A stretch of DNA of 64,000 bases from an uncultured Lachnospiraceae bacterium. Lineage in GTDB: Bacteria > Bacillota > Clostridia > Lachnospirales > Lachnospiraceae. Shown piece after piece: positions 33,876 to 44,395 of this stretch; position 1 is the stretch's first letter; the number at the start of each line of letters is the position of its first letter. Location: positions 1-64,000 of the forward strand of contig ONHG01000013.1 in the NCBI GenBank assembly GCA_900317585.1. The letters run 5' to 3'. The notes under the pieces were generated by a model. That model was not told the DNA's origin. It ran no database searches and worked only from the letters and a program-made list of their open reading frames with translations. A program made the position numbers and the translations under genes.

Positions 33876-36137
33876 ATGTATGCCAACGTGATTGTGGATA
33901 TATCCCACGAAAAACTGGATAAGACATTTCAGTACAGCATCCCGGATGAGCTTTTATGCGACATCCGTCCGGGTGTGTGCGTGGATATTCCATTTGGCAG
34001 CCGCACTATCACAGGCTATGTGATTGAGGTCACGGATAAGCCTGAGTACGACCCGGCAAGGACAAAGCCTCTTATCGGGATAAAGGCAGACTCTGTGGCT
34101 GTGGAGGCAAAGCTCATCGCACTTGCGGCATGGATACGGCGCAATTACGGCTCTACCATGAATCAGGCGCTTAAGACTGTTATACCTGTAAAGAAGCAGG
34201 CTAAGGAGCAGGTGAGCCGCAGTATTGCACTGAAAATAGACAAGGTAAAGGCAAGGGCGCAGCTTGCGCTTTGCGAGGCAAAAAAACAAAAGGCAAAGGC
34301 CAGGCTTTTCCGTGCGCTGATTGATGCTGATGATGGGGCGCGCCTTGAGTATTCCTTTGTGACAGGCAAGCTGTCGGTGTCGGCTGCCACTATAAGAGCG
34401 CTTGAGCAGAGCGGCTTTATCGAGGTCATCACACAGAGCGGCTACAGAAATCCTGTGGAGCATATGAGTGTGGACACCTATGATAAGGTACTGAATGCTG
34501 CGCAGCAGAGTGTGGTTGATGCGATAGAAGGCGACATTGCCGCTGGCCTTAGAAATACTTATCTGATTAAGGGTGTCACCGGAAGCGGCAAGACAGAGGT
34601 GTACATGGAGCTTATCGCACACTGTATACAGTCCGGGCGTCAGGCGATTGTGCTGATTCCCGAGATTGCCCTCACTTACCAGACCGTGATGCGTTTTTTT
34701 GCCAGATTTGGGAACAGGGTTTCGATAATCAATTCAAGACTTTCAAATGGTGAGCGTTATGACCAGTTTGAGAGAGCTAAGAATGGTGATATTGATATCA
34801 TGATTGGCCCGCGGTCGGCGCTGTTCACACCTTTTTCAAATTTAGGACTTATCATAATAGATGAAGAGCACGAGAATTCATACAAGAGCGAGTCGGTGCC
34901 ACGCTATCATGCAAGAGAGGTGGCGATAGAGTATGCGCGCATGTCCGATGCTATTGTGGTACTTGGCTCTGCAACACCGTCGGTGGATAGCTATTACAAG
35001 GCAAAGAAAGGTGTTTACAGGCTTTTGGAGCTGGATAAGCGTGTGGACGACAGACCTCTTCCAAAGTGTGAGGTTGTCGATTTGAGGCAGGAGCTTCGTG
35101 AGGGAAACCGCTCGATTCTTTCCACCAGGCTTCAGGAGCTTATGGAGGAGAGGCTTCTAAATGGCCAGCAGACCATGCTTTTTTTAAATAGAAGGGGCAA
35201 ATCGGCATTTATGTCGTGCAGAGCGTGTGGTTTTGTGGTAAAATGTCCTCATTGCGATGTATCACTCAGTGAACATAGCGGTGGAGTGATGGTCTGTCAC
35301 TACTGCGGCTACAGACAGCCGGTGCCTAAGGTGTGTCCGAGCTGTGGCTCGAAGTACATTAGCGGCTTTAAGGCCGGCACACAGAAGATAGAAGCGATGG
35401 TGGCAAAGCGTTTTCCACAGGCGCGCATACTGCGCATGGATTATGACACCACGAGGGCGAAGGATGCGTATGAGAAGATTCTGCAGGCATTTTCCAATCA
35501 TGAGGCCGATATACTTATCGGTACGCAGATGATTGTAAAGGGGCATGATTTTTCAAATGTCACGCTGGTTGGTGTGCTGGCGGCGGATATGTCACTGCAT
35601 GTGAATGATTTTCATGCGGCGGAGCGCACATTTGCGCTGCTGACCCAGGCGGCAGGGCGCGCCGGCAGAGGAAAGCTGCCCGGCAATGTGGTTATCCAGA
35701 CCTACGACCCTGACCACTATGCCATCCGGACTGCCAAAGAGCAGGATTATGAGGCTTTTTACGATAAGGAGATAGAGTACAGGAGGCTTATGAACTATCC
35801 ACCTGTATGGAATATGCTTTTAGTACATGTCACATCACCTGATGAGAGTGAGTGCGGCAGCATGGCACAGCAAGTGTACGATATAGCGTCGCAAATGATA
35901 TCGCATACAGATGAAAATCAGAGCCCGGATGATAGGCATCTGATTCAGCTCATCGGTCCTGCGGATGCGACTATCGCCAAGGTAAATGACATATACCGCA
36001 AGGTGATTTATATGAAGACATCTGACTATGCGGCGCTCATTTCCATAAAAGATGGCATAGAGCAGGCGGTGAAAACTGATACGGCAATGAAACATGCTAA
36101 TATCTCATTTGATTTCAATCCGATGAGTGGATTTTGA
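33876..36137 (+). CDS. priA: Primosomal replication restart helicase
   Basis: 753 residues. The N-terminal DNA-binding domain starts VIVDISHEKLDKTFQY. Helicase motifs include Walker A GVTGSGKTEVY, DEEH (IIDEEHENSYK) and motif VI (QAAGRAGR). A zinc-binding insert has paired cysteines (CRACGF, CPHC, CHYCGY, CPSCGS). It reloads DnaB at stalled forks. It begins 8 bases after pyrI and heads the priA-def-fmt set conserved in Firmicutes. Confidence 0.97.
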   Translation: MYANVIVDISHEKLDKTFQYSIPDELLCDIRPGVCVDIPFGSRTITGYVIEVTDKPEYDPARTKPLIGIKADSVAVEAKLIALAAWIRRNYGSTMNQALKTVIPVKKQAKEQVSRSIALKIDKVKARAQLALCEAKKQKAKARLFRALIDADDGARLEYSFVTGKLSVSAATIRALEQSGFIEVITQSGYRNPVEHMSVDTYDKVLNAAQQSVVDAIEGDIAAGLRNTYLIKGVTGSGKTEVYMELIAHCIQSGRQAIVLIPEIALTYQTVMRFFARFGNRVSIINSRLSNGERYDQFERAKNGDIDIMIGPRSALFTPFSNLGLIIIDEEHENSYKSESVPRYHAREVAIEYARMSDAIVVLGSATPSVDSYYKAKKGVYRLLELDKRVDDRPLPKCEVVDLRQELREGNRSILSTRLQELMEERLLNGQQTMLFLNRRGKSAFMSCRACGFVVKCPHCDVSLSEHSGGVMVCHYCGYRQPVPKVCPSCGSKYISGFKAGTQKIEAMVAKRFPQARILRMDYDTTRAKDAYEKILQAFSNHEADILIGTQMIVKGHDFSNVTLVGVLAADMSLHVNDFHAAERTFALLTQAAGRAGRGKLPGNVVIQTYDPDHYAIRTAKEQDYEAFYDKEIEYRRLMNYPPVWNMLLVHVTSPDESECGSMAQQVYDIASQMISHTDENQSPDDRHLIQLIGPADATIAKVNDIYRKVIYMKTSDYAALISIKDGIEQAVKTDTAMKHANISFDFNPMSGF

Positions 36138-36158
36138 TAGATATAGAAGGAGGCAATT

Positions 36159-36635
36159 ATGGCACTTAGAACTATTAGAGTGGAGGGAGACCCTGTACTT
36201 GGCAAGGTCTGCAGAGAGGTTACGGAGGTGACTCCAAAGATAGTAACACTTATTGATGATATGCTTGAGACTATGTATGAGGCTAATGGTGTAGGACTTG
36301 CCGCACCACAGGTTGGCATATTAAAGAGAATCGTTGTTATTGATGTGGGCGAGGGTCCAATCGTGATGATTAATCCTGAAATTATCGAGTCTGACGGAGA
36401 GCAGACCGGCGATGAGGGCTGTCTTTCAGTACCGGGAAAGGCCGGACAGGTGACCCGCCCGAATTATGTAAAGGCTCGCTTCATGGGCGAGGATATGAAT
36501 GAGTATGAGATAGAGGGAGAAGAGCTTTTGGCCAGATGTATATGCCACGAGCTTGACCATCTCGACGGACATCTCTATGTGGAGAAGGTTGAGGGCGCAC
36601 TTCACGATGTGACATATGAGGATACACAGGAGTAA
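36159..36635 (+). CDS. def: Peptide deformylase
   Basis: 158 residues with the three family motifs: GVGLAAPQVG, EGCLSVP (metal Cys) and CHELDH (HExxH-type metal His residues and catalytic Glu). It removes the formyl group from nascent proteins. ATG follows AAGGAGGC. It pairs functionally with fmt, 54 bases downstream. Confidence 0.97.
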   Translation: MALRTIRVEGDPVLGKVCREVTEVTPKIVTLIDDMLETMYEANGVGLAAPQVGILKRIVVIDVGEGPIVMINPEIIESDGEQTGDEGCLSVPGKAGQVTRPNYVKARFMGEDMNEYEIEGEELLARCICHELDHLDGHLYVEKVEGALHDVTYEDTQE

Positions 36636-36689
36636 TCATTAGGATGACATTTGTTATCTGAGCTTGGAAAATATCTGGGAGGCAGTAAG

Positions 36690-37622
36690 ATGAGAGTAAT
36701 TTTCATGGGAACACCGGACTTTTCGGTGGGAACACTTGAGGCAATTATAGAGGCAGGGCACGAGGTGGCACTGGTTGTCACACAGCCCGACAAACCAAAG
36801 GGCCGCGGCAAGACAATGCAGTATACACCTGTCAAGGAGTGTGCGCTTTCGCACGGTATTGAGGTATTCCAGCCGGTTAAAATAAGAGAGAGTGCTAATA
36901 TAGAGTATCTCAGAAAGTTTAATGCAGATATAATAATTGTGGTTGCTTTTGGACAGATTCTGTCAAAGAGTATTCTTGATATGCCTCGATACGGCTGTAT
37001 CAATGTGCATGCTTCACTTTTGCCAAAGTACAGAGGTGCGGCGCCTATCCAGTGGGCTGTGATTAACGGTGACGAGTTTACAGGTGTCACTACCATGAGG
37101 ATGGATGAGGGCGTCGATACCGGCGATATGATTGCAAAGAGTACAGTCAGACTCGCACCTGATGAGACCGGCGGCAGCCTGTTTGATAAGCTCTCAGCAG
37201 AGGGAGCAAGGCTGTGTGTGGAGACCATGAAGATGATAGAGGATGGCACTGCAGAGTATACTCCTCAAAACAGCGAGGAGGCCACACATACATCAATGAT
37301 TAGTAAGGAGCTTGGCTTTATCGACTGGACAAAGCCGGCTGTTGAGATTGAGAGGCTTATAAGGGGGCTTAATCCATGGCCGAGCGCATACACCAACCTA
37401 AACGGTAAGACATTTAAGGTGTGGAGTGCAAAGGTGATTGACGGCAGCGATGATTATGAGCCGGGCTGTATTTATCATATCGGAAAAAATGATATGTATG
37501 TACAGACAGGAAAAGGAGCATTATCTTTAGTAGAGGTACAGCTCCAGGGCAAGAAGCGCATGGATACAGGTTCATTTTTGAGAGGCTGTCATGTGGAAGA
37601 GGGCTCGTTCTTCACATTATAG
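36690..37622 (+). CDS. fmt: Methionyl-tRNA formyltransferase
   Basis: 310 residues from ATG 36690 (GGGAGGC upstream); an open extension of 13 codons has no better signal. RVIFMGTPDFSVGTLEAI and the folate/catalytic motif HASLLPKYRGAAPIQWA (Asn/His region) are family marks. A C-terminal OB-like domain binds initiator tRNA. It formylates Met-tRNA for initiation. Confidence 0.97.
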   Translation: MRVIFMGTPDFSVGTLEAIIEAGHEVALVVTQPDKPKGRGKTMQYTPVKECALSHGIEVFQPVKIRESANIEYLRKFNADIIIVVAFGQILSKSILDMPRYGCINVHASLLPKYRGAAPIQWAVINGDEFTGVTTMRMDEGVDTGDMIAKSTVRLAPDETGGSLFDKLSAEGARLCVETMKMIEDGTAEYTPQNSEEATHTSMISKELGFIDWTKPAVEIERLIRGLNPWPSAYTNLNGKTFKVWSAKVIDGSDDYEPGCIYHIGKNDMYVQTGKGALSLVEVQLQGKKRMDTGSFLRGCHVEEGSFFTL

Positions 37623-37690
37623 TTATCATTATAAGTAACTATTGACAAACTACTACACGCATTATAATAAGCAGCAAGGAGAGATGATAC

Positions 37691-38395
37691 ATGGGATATT
37701 ATTACTGGGATCCGACATATATACTCGTTGTGATAGGTGCAGTTATATGTATGATTGCATCGGCAAGAGTTAAAGGTACATTTAATAAATACTCGCAGCT
37801 AAGAAGCATGTCAGGCATGAATGGCGCACAGGTAGCTCAGAGAGTGCTTCAGGCGGCAGGCATATATGATGTGCAGGTGCGTCATGTGTCCGGCAGTCTG
37901 ACGGACCACTATGATCCGCGCACCAAAACAGTGAATTTATCTGATCCTGTGTACAATGCCACATCGGTCGCAGCACTTGGCGTAGCAGCCCACGAGTGTG
38001 GACACGCTATACAGCATGCAAAAAGCTATGCACCTCTTTCAATCAGGAGTGCACTTGTGCCTATAGCTAATTTTGGCTCAATGCTTGCATGGCCTGTTAT
38101 ACTTATCGGCTTGTTCTTTAACACACGCTCGTCAGGGCTTATTATTGATATAGGCATATTGTTGTTTTCGGCAGCAGTGCTTTTCCAGCTCGTGACATTG
38201 CCGGTAGAGTTTGATGCTTCAAGACGTGCGCTTGTCATGCTTCGTACACAGGGCATACTTGCAGATGACGAGCTTAAGTATACTAGAAGGGTGCTCAAGT
38301 CAGCGGCACTTACCTATGTAGCCAGTGCGGCGGCTGCTATTTTACAGCTCCTTCGTATCATACTCATCACAAACGGACGCAGGCGTGACGACTGA
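37691..38395 (+). CDS. YugP-like membrane zinc metallopeptidase
   Basis: 234 residues. The N-terminal membrane segment (about 9-24), zinc site HECGH (101-105) and two or three further hydrophobic segments match the YugP/COG2738 family of neutral zinc peptidases. The substrate is unknown. ATG follows AAGGAGAG. Conserved neighbour of fmt and rsmB in Clostridia. Confidence 0.93.
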   Translation: MGYYYWDPTYILVVIGAVICMIASARVKGTFNKYSQLRSMSGMNGAQVAQRVLQAAGIYDVQVRHVSGSLTDHYDPRTKTVNLSDPVYNATSVAALGVAAHECGHAIQHAKSYAPLSIRSALVPIANFGSMLAWPVILIGLFFNTRSSGLIIDIGILLFSAAVLFQLVTLPVEFDASRRALVMLRTQGILADDELKYTRRVLKSAALTYVASAAAAILQLLRIILITNGRRRDD

Positions 38396-38594
38396 TACTG
38401 TTGTAGCTGCTGTTTGCCTGTGATTTTATAGGGTGGCAGTTCAAATTGGATATATTAGTTAGAAAATTAAATGTATATGTAACTATTCGGAAACATCATC
38501 ATGAGTAACTGAAAACTTTTGCGTACATGAAAGTATGATACATAAGTTTTTTTGATTTCAGTGATTCAGAATAGCTGCAAGTAGATTAAACTAT

Positions 38595-40019
38595 ATGACA
38601 TCGAATAAGAATATAAATAATCATAGTAAAAATAATCATAATAATAAAAATAGCCAAATAAACAAAAATAATATATCGGGAAGACCGGCAAAATCAAATG
38701 TGGCAGCGCATAATGAGCACTCTGTAGATACGCGTGAACTTGCCCTTGAGATGCTTATTGAGATTAATGAGCGTGGAGCATTTTCACATATCGTGCTTAG
38801 TAGTGTGCTTGACAAGTATCAGTATCTGTCAAAGCAGGACAGAGCCTTTATGACGAGGCTTGTTGACGGCACTATCGAGTATATGCTGCAGCTCGACTAC
38901 ATCATAGACTCTTTTTCAAAGACAAAGGTAAGGAAGATGAAGCCTTTCATCAGAAACCTTCTTCGCATGAGCGTCTACCAGATAAAGTACATGGACGCGG
39001 TGCCGGATTCAGCTGTATGCAATGAGGCGGTGAAGCTTGCAAAGAGGCATAAGTTTGCACAGCTTTCGGGCTTTGTAAACGGTGTACTCAGAAATATTGC
39101 AAGAAATATAGATTCAGTACAGTTTGATACCTTAAGCATCCGATACTCCATGCCACAGTGGATAGTGGACAGATTTGTATCAGCATACGGAGAGAAGAAG
39201 GCAGAGGAGATTTTCAAGGCCTTTCACAATAAGAGCACAATAAGCATCAGGACAAACCTGACCAGGTGTACTCCGGATGAGCTTCGTGCAATGCTTGAGG
39301 CAGAGGGTGTGACGGTCACAGCGGTTGATGAACTTAATTATGCGTTTGTTATATCTGGATTTGATTATTTGAATGGCCTGCAGAGCTTCAGAGACGGACT
39401 TTTCTATGTGCAGGATATCAGCTCCATGCTTGTCGCCCAGACTGCTGCTCCAAAGAAGGGCGACTATGTGATAGATGTATGCGCAGCACCGGGCGGCAAG
39501 AGCACCCATATAGCTGAGCTTTTGCAGGGAAGCGGACATGTGCTCGCGCGTGACCTGACCGATAACAAGGTCGGTATGATTGAGGAAAATATAGAAAGGC
39601 ATGGTCTTAACAATATGTCGGCAGAGGTGTGGGATGCCACAGTACCTGATGCTGATTCGGCGGGAAAGGCAGATATACTCATCTGTGATCTGCCGTGCTC
39701 AGGGCTTGGAGTGCTCGGAAGAAAGAAGGACATCCGCTACAAGATGACACCTGAGTCTGTAGATGAGCTTGCCGCTCTTCAAAGACAGATACTTGATACC
39801 GTGCATACATACGTGAAGCCAAACGGAGTGCTCGTGTACAGTACATGTACGATAGACGAGGCTGAGAACGAGGACAATGTGAGCTGGTTTATTGAAAAGC
39901 ATCCGGAGTTTGAGCTGGATAAGAGCTTTGCTGAGGGCACCGGAATGAAACAGATGCTGCCCGGTGAGCATGGAAGTGACGGATTCTTTATTGCAAGATT
40001 TATAAAAAGCAAATTATGA
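38595..40019 (+). CDS. rsmB: 16S rRNA (cytosine967-C5)-methyltransferase
   Basis: 474 residues. An Asn/Lys-rich N-terminal extension of about 40 residues precedes the NusB-like RNA-binding domain (RELALEMLIEINERGAFSH). Then comes the methyltransferase domain with SAM motif DVCAAPGGKSTHIAE, DLPCSGLGVLGRKKDI, and the catalytic cysteine in YSTCTIDEAEN. No clear ribosome-binding site precedes ATG 38595. A later start within the low-complexity extension is possible. Confidence 0.95.
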   Translation: MTSNKNINNHSKNNHNNKNSQINKNNISGRPAKSNVAAHNEHSVDTRELALEMLIEINERGAFSHIVLSSVLDKYQYLSKQDRAFMTRLVDGTIEYMLQLDYIIDSFSKTKVRKMKPFIRNLLRMSVYQIKYMDAVPDSAVCNEAVKLAKRHKFAQLSGFVNGVLRNIARNIDSVQFDTLSIRYSMPQWIVDRFVSAYGEKKAEEIFKAFHNKSTISIRTNLTRCTPDELRAMLEAEGVTVTAVDELNYAFVISGFDYLNGLQSFRDGLFYVQDISSMLVAQTAAPKKGDYVIDVCAAPGGKSTHIAELLQGSGHVLARDLTDNKVGMIEENIERHGLNNMSAEVWDATVPDADSAGKADILICDLPCSGLGVLGRKKDIRYKMTPESVDELAALQRQILDTVHTYVKPNGVLVYSTCTIDEAENEDNVSWFIEKHPEFELDKSFAEGTGMKQMLPGEHGSDGFFIARFIKSKL

Positions 40020-40111
40020 TATTAAAGTAAATCATGAATTAATAAATATAAATGGGATCGAATTAGTAGAATTATAAAACAATAGTTAAATGATGACTTA
40101 ATAAAAATAAT

Positions 40112-41176
40112 ATGGAACAGATAAAAGAACAACTAACTGACATCAAATCAATGAATATGGATGAGCTCACAGAGTTTATCATATCGCTCGGAGAAAAGAA
40201 ATTCCGTGCGAAGCAGATATATGAGTGGATTCATGTGAAGCATGTGGACAGCTTTGATGAGATGACCAATATTTCAAAAAAGTTCATACAGGTATTAAAG
40301 GACAATGCAATACTCATCTCGCTAAAAAAAGAGGAGGTGCAGGTGTCAAAGCTCGATGGCACGAGAAAATATCTCTTTGCACTCGATGATGGTAATGTCA
40401 TAGAAAGTGTGCTTATGAAGTACAAGCATGGTAATTCGGTGTGCATATCTTCGCAGGTTGGCTGCAGGATGGGGTGCAGATTCTGTGCATCTACTCTTGA
40501 TGGTCTCGTCAGGGGGCTTAGGCCGTCCGAGATGATTGACCAGATTTATAAGATAGGCAAGGACATAGGGGAGCGCATCTCAAATGTTGTTGTCATGGGA
40601 ACAGGTGAGCCGCTTGACAATTACGACAATCTGCTGCGCTTTATAGAGCTTCTTACTGATGAAAACGGAATCAATATCAGCCAGCGCAATCTGACAGTTT
40701 CCACATGTGGTCTCGTATCGCGTATGAGACAGCTTGCAGATGAAAAGCTTTCTATCACGCTGGCGCTTTCACTGCATGCCTCCAACCAGGAAAAGAGAAA
40801 AGCTCTCATGCCGGTTGCAAACAGCTATGATATACATGATGTGGTGGATGCATGCAAATATTATTTTGCACAGACCGGCCGCAGAGTCACTTTTGAGTAT
40901 AGCCTGGTAGGCGGAGTGAACGATACAGCCGAGGATGCAGCAGAACTTTCGGCACTTGTGCATGGCATGAACTGTCATATAAATCTGATTCCGGTAAATC
41001 CTATAAAGGAGCGCGATTACGTGCAATCCAACAAGGGTATTATTGAGGCTTTTAAAAATAAACTTGAAAAAAACGGAATTAATGTTACTATTAGAAGGGA
41101 AATGGGCAGAGATATAGATGGTGCCTGTGGACAGCTTCGCAAGAAGCATATAGATAAAGAGAGAGGAATAAACTAG
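40112..41176 (+). CDS. rlmN: Dual-specificity 23S rRNA/tRNA adenine-C2 methyltransferase
   Basis: 354 residues. A radical SAM enzyme with cluster motif CRMGCRFC and the second catalytic cysteine in DGACGQLRKKH. It methylates A2503 of 23S rRNA and A37 of some tRNAs. Start ATG 40112; a weak upstream signal. Its stop is followed immediately by the prpC start codon, so the genes are co-translated. Confidence 0.96.
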   Translation: MEQIKEQLTDIKSMNMDELTEFIISLGEKKFRAKQIYEWIHVKHVDSFDEMTNISKKFIQVLKDNAILISLKKEEVQVSKLDGTRKYLFALDDGNVIESVLMKYKHGNSVCISSQVGCRMGCRFCASTLDGLVRGLRPSEMIDQIYKIGKDIGERISNVVVMGTGEPLDNYDNLLRFIELLTDENGINISQRNLTVSTCGLVSRMRQLADEKLSITLALSLHASNQEKRKALMPVANSYDIHDVVDACKYYFAQTGRRVTFEYSLVGGVNDTAEDAAELSALVHGMNCHINLIPVNPIKERDYVQSNKGIIEAFKNKLEKNGINVTIRREMGRDIDGACGQLRKKHIDKERGIN

Positions 41177-41905
41177 ATGAAGACTTTTTCCATTACGGAT
41201 GCAGGCATCATTCGTGAGATGAATCAGGATTATTACTTCTCATCAGATACCGCAGTAGGAAATCTTCCGAATCTTTTCATCGTAGCAGATGGAATGGGAG
41301 GACACAAAGCAGGCGACTACGCATCAAGACATACTATAGAGCGTGTAGTGGCATCAGTATCCAGAAATGGTGGGGATGAGCCTGTTTCCATCATAAAAGA
41401 GGCCATAAATAAGGCCAATGAGATTTTGGTGGCGGAATCACGAGAGGATGAAACAAAAAGTGGTATGGGTACCACTTTGGTTATTGGAACTATAATAGGA
41501 AATAAGCTTTTTGTGGCTAATATCGGAGACAGCAGGCTGTATATTGTGGGAAGTACAGAACCTATTAGACAGATAACAAGGGATCATTCGTTGGTTGACG
41601 AGATGGTCAGAATGGGTGAAATCAATGCTGATGAGGCTAGAGTGCATCCAGACAAGAATATTATCACGAGAGCAGTCGGTGCAGCAGAACATGTGGAGGC
41701 AGACTTTTTTGAGGTTGAGCTTTCGGATGATGACAAAATACTTCTGTGCACGGATGGACTTACCAATATGGTAAGGGATGAGGAAATACTTGATATTATC
41801 AGAAAAAATGACAATATTGAGGATGCAGCATCGCAGCTTGTTGGAATGGCCAATGCAAATGGCGGCCGTGACAACATCACAGTAATGATTATTAAACCAT
41901 TTTAA
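41177..41905 (+). CDS. prpC: PP2C-type Ser/Thr phosphatase
   Basis: 242 residues with the PPM/PP2C metal motifs in order: FIVADGMGGHKAGDYAS, GMGTTLV, ANIGDSRLYI, LLCTDGLTNM, GGRDNITVMI. It reverses phosphorylation by the adjacent kinase PrkC. It abuts rlmN and lies 14 bases before prkC. Cytoplasmic. Confidence 0.97.
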   Translation: MKTFSITDAGIIREMNQDYYFSSDTAVGNLPNLFIVADGMGGHKAGDYASRHTIERVVASVSRNGGDEPVSIIKEAINKANEILVAESREDETKSGMGTTLVIGTIIGNKLFVANIGDSRLYIVGSTEPIRQITRDHSLVDEMVRMGEINADEARVHPDKNIITRAVGAAEHVEADFFEVELSDDDKILLCTDGLTNMVRDEEILDIIRKNDNIEDAASQLVGMANANGGRDNITVMIIKPF

Positions 41906-41919
41906 AACGAGGTAAAGGA

Positions 41920-44061
41920 ATGTTAGAAGTAGGAAGTTTTTTGTCGGATAGATATGAAATTCTAAGTAAAGTCGGCGCAGGCGGAATGAGTGATGTGTAC
42001 AAAGCAAAGGATCATATCCTCAGTCGTTTTGTTGCCATTAAAGTTTTGAAGCAGGAGTTTTCTGAGGACAGTTCATTTGTGACGAAGTTTCGTGCAGAGG
42101 CACAGTCAGCAGCAGGACTGGAGCACCCAAATATTGTTAACATATATGATGTGGGCAGCGAAAATGGTTTGTACTACATTGTTATGGAATATGTGGAGGG
42201 AATCACACTCAAGACTTATATTGAGAAGAAAGGACAGCTTTCATTCAAAGAGTCAGCGAGCATAGCAATTCAGGTTGCAAGAGGAATTGAGTCAGCACAC
42301 AATAAAAATATCATTCATCGAGATATAAAGCCACAGAATATTATTATTTCAACAGAAGGCAAGGTAAAGGTAACAGACTTTGGAATTGCCAAGGCGACAT
42401 CATCAAAGACTATAAGCTCTGACGTGATGGGATCAGTACATTATGCATCACCGGAGCAGGCAAGAAATGGATTTGTTGACGGAAGAAGTGACATTTATTC
42501 ACTCGGTATTGTGATGTTTGAGATGGTGACAGGTCGTGTACCGTTTGATGGAGAGACGACAGTTGCGGTTGCGTTACAGCACTTACAGGAGGAGATCGCC
42601 AGACCAAGTAAATATGCACCCGATCTGCCAATCAGCTTTGAAAAGATTATACTGAAATGTACACAGAAAACTCCGGACAGAAGATATCAGACAATAGAAG
42701 AGCTTTTGGCGGATATAAGACGTTCGCTTGCACATCCTGATGAGGATTTTGTGACAATTGCCCCATTGGTTGATAATGGAAAAACTAAAGTTATAAGCCC
42801 ACAGGAGCTTGAACAGATAAAAGAGGGAAGAGGTGTCGCTGAAAATCTGGACGATACGGATGATGAAGAAGATGATGACAGTGATGAGATTGACGATTCA
42901 CTCCTTGACGATGAGGATTATGATGATGAAGAAGATGATGATGAGGAGAATGACGGTAAGCTGTTAAATCCGAAAATGGATAAGGCTATTACAATTATGG
43001 GAATTGTCACAGCGGTAATAATAGTTATTGTTATTATTTATCTTGCTCTTTCAGTATTTGGCGTGTTCAAGTTTTCCGGAAAGAAAAACTCAGAGTCACA
43101 GCAGACAGAGACACAGACAGAGTCTGAATCAGAGTCAGAATCAGAGTCAGAGTCAGAAACAGAGAAAGAAGGACAGATGGTTGACATCAGAGGAATGTCA
43201 GTGGATGATGCTCAGGAGAGAGTCGACAGATTAAAGCTTGATCTTACTGTATTTGCATATGAGACAAAGCAGTCAGATGAGGAGGACGGCACTATTCTGG
43301 AGCAGGACGTAAAGGCCGGAGATGTGGTAAAGCGAGGTACTCAGATTAATGTTATTATCGCAGGAAAAGGTGATAACACATCAGAGATGGTAAAGATACC
43401 TAGTGTAATAGGAAAGACAAAGAGCTCAGCAAAGAGCACACTTGAGTCAGCAGGCTTTAATGTCAACTTTGAGTACGGAGATTACAATGACAGTGTAGCA
43501 GCAGACGTAGTAACAGCACAGTCACCATCAGCCAAAAACCAGGCCGCAAAGGGCAGCACAGTAACAGTCACACTCTCACCTGGTCAGAAGCCAATCACCG
43601 TGCCAAACGTAGTAGGCTACACACAGACACAGGCAGAAAGCGCCCTCGCAGGAGCAGGTCTCAAGTACACCTACGCCGACTCCCAGTATAGCGACACAGT
43701 AGCCGCCGGCAGCGTAATCAGCCAGACCAAATCAGGCGAAACCGTAGCCGCAGGCACCACAATCACACTGACACTCAGTAAGGGAAAGCAGCAGGTTTCA
43801 AAGAGCGTAAATAAGACATTGTCACTTGGAATAGAAAATGCAAAGGTAGTAGATGGTTCATATACCTTAAAAGGCAGTGATGGACAGACATACGCAAGTG
43901 GAACAGTAACTTCAGCAGAGGTTGCAGTATCCGGAACAATGAATTGTGCATCCGGTAAAATAACGGTAACATGGAAATATACAGTTCCATCATTGGATGG
44001 AGATGGAAATGAAGTTGAGGGTGAAATTCAAACAAAGACAGAAACAGTAGAAGTACAGTAA
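41920..44061 (+). CDS. prkC: PASTA-domain Ser/Thr kinase
   Basis: 713 residues. The kinase domain spans about 10-270: glycine loop VGAGGMSDVYKAKD, catalytic HRDIKPQN, DFGIAK. A strongly acidic stretch (about 309-347) precedes the membrane helix (about 354-380), then an SE-repeat linker (about 398-414). Three PASTA domains (about 418-480, 487-552, 553-620) are followed by an extra C-terminal domain of about 90 residues. It senses peptidoglycan fragments and regulates growth and cell wall. Codon use becomes C-rich in the second half of the PASTA part (about 43520-43780), unlike the rest. Confidence 0.96.
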   Translation: MLEVGSFLSDRYEILSKVGAGGMSDVYKAKDHILSRFVAIKVLKQEFSEDSSFVTKFRAEAQSAAGLEHPNIVNIYDVGSENGLYYIVMEYVEGITLKTYIEKKGQLSFKESASIAIQVARGIESAHNKNIIHRDIKPQNIIISTEGKVKVTDFGIAKATSSKTISSDVMGSVHYASPEQARNGFVDGRSDIYSLGIVMFEMVTGRVPFDGETTVAVALQHLQEEIARPSKYAPDLPISFEKIILKCTQKTPDRRYQTIEELLADIRRSLAHPDEDFVTIAPLVDNGKTKVISPQELEQIKEGRGVAENLDDTDDEEDDDSDEIDDSLLDDEDYDDEEDDDEENDGKLLNPKMDKAITIMGIVTAVIIVIVIIYLALSVFGVFKFSGKKNSESQQTETQTESESESESESESETEKEGQMVDIRGMSVDDAQERVDRLKLDLTVFAYETKQSDEEDGTILEQDVKAGDVVKRGTQINVIIAGKGDNTSEMVKIPSVIGKTKSSAKSTLESAGFNVNFEYGDYNDSVAADVVTAQSPSAKNQAAKGSTVTVTLSPGQKPITVPNVVGYTQTQAESALAGAGLKYTYADSQYSDTVAAGSVISQTKSGETVAAGTTITLTLSKGKQQVSKSVNKTLSLGIENAKVVDGSYTLKGSDGQTYASGTVTSAEVAVSGTMNCASGKITVTWKYTVPSLDGDGNEVEGEIQTKTETVEVQ

Positions 44062-44395
44062 GCCACCGGATAGCACCCACAAAGTGGTGCTATCCGAACC
44101 CCACTACCACACCAACCCGCGGACGAGAACCTGAACTCGCGGAGAGGAACTAAGGAAGCGGGGGCAGGCATGTGTTCCGAGAAAAAAATATGAATTGCCC
44201 CGGGATGCCATAAACCTACCGGGGAAAAAACAGGGCAGAGCAAGCCATAGCCTGTCCGTAGGAGAGCCCGGGGCTGGCTTCATATTTTTTAAGAGGAATA
44301 TATGCCTGCCCCCGCCACTCACACAACCTTAAAGCGTGGCATGCACCCCGCCGAAAGCGTGACTCCCGCAAATACAAAAGCACACAAGGAAAACC
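44062..44395. other. Intergenic structured palindrome between prkC and rsgA
   Basis: After prkC comes a hairpin CGGATAGCACC/GGTGCTATCCG (44067-44096). Then a large imperfect inverted repeat, arms 44158-44204 and 44267-44315, both with GGGGGCAGGCAT and AAAAATATGAA-type blocks, encloses an inner CCTACCGG/CCGTAGG stem. No coding frame is credible. GC-rich and C-rich on the + strand. A structured RNA or MITE-like insertion is possible. Confidence 0.65.

Noticed and set aside
33954-34622. 222-codon open frame antisense to priA
   Set aside because: Entirely within priA, Cys/His/Leu-rich shadow composition, no initiation signal.
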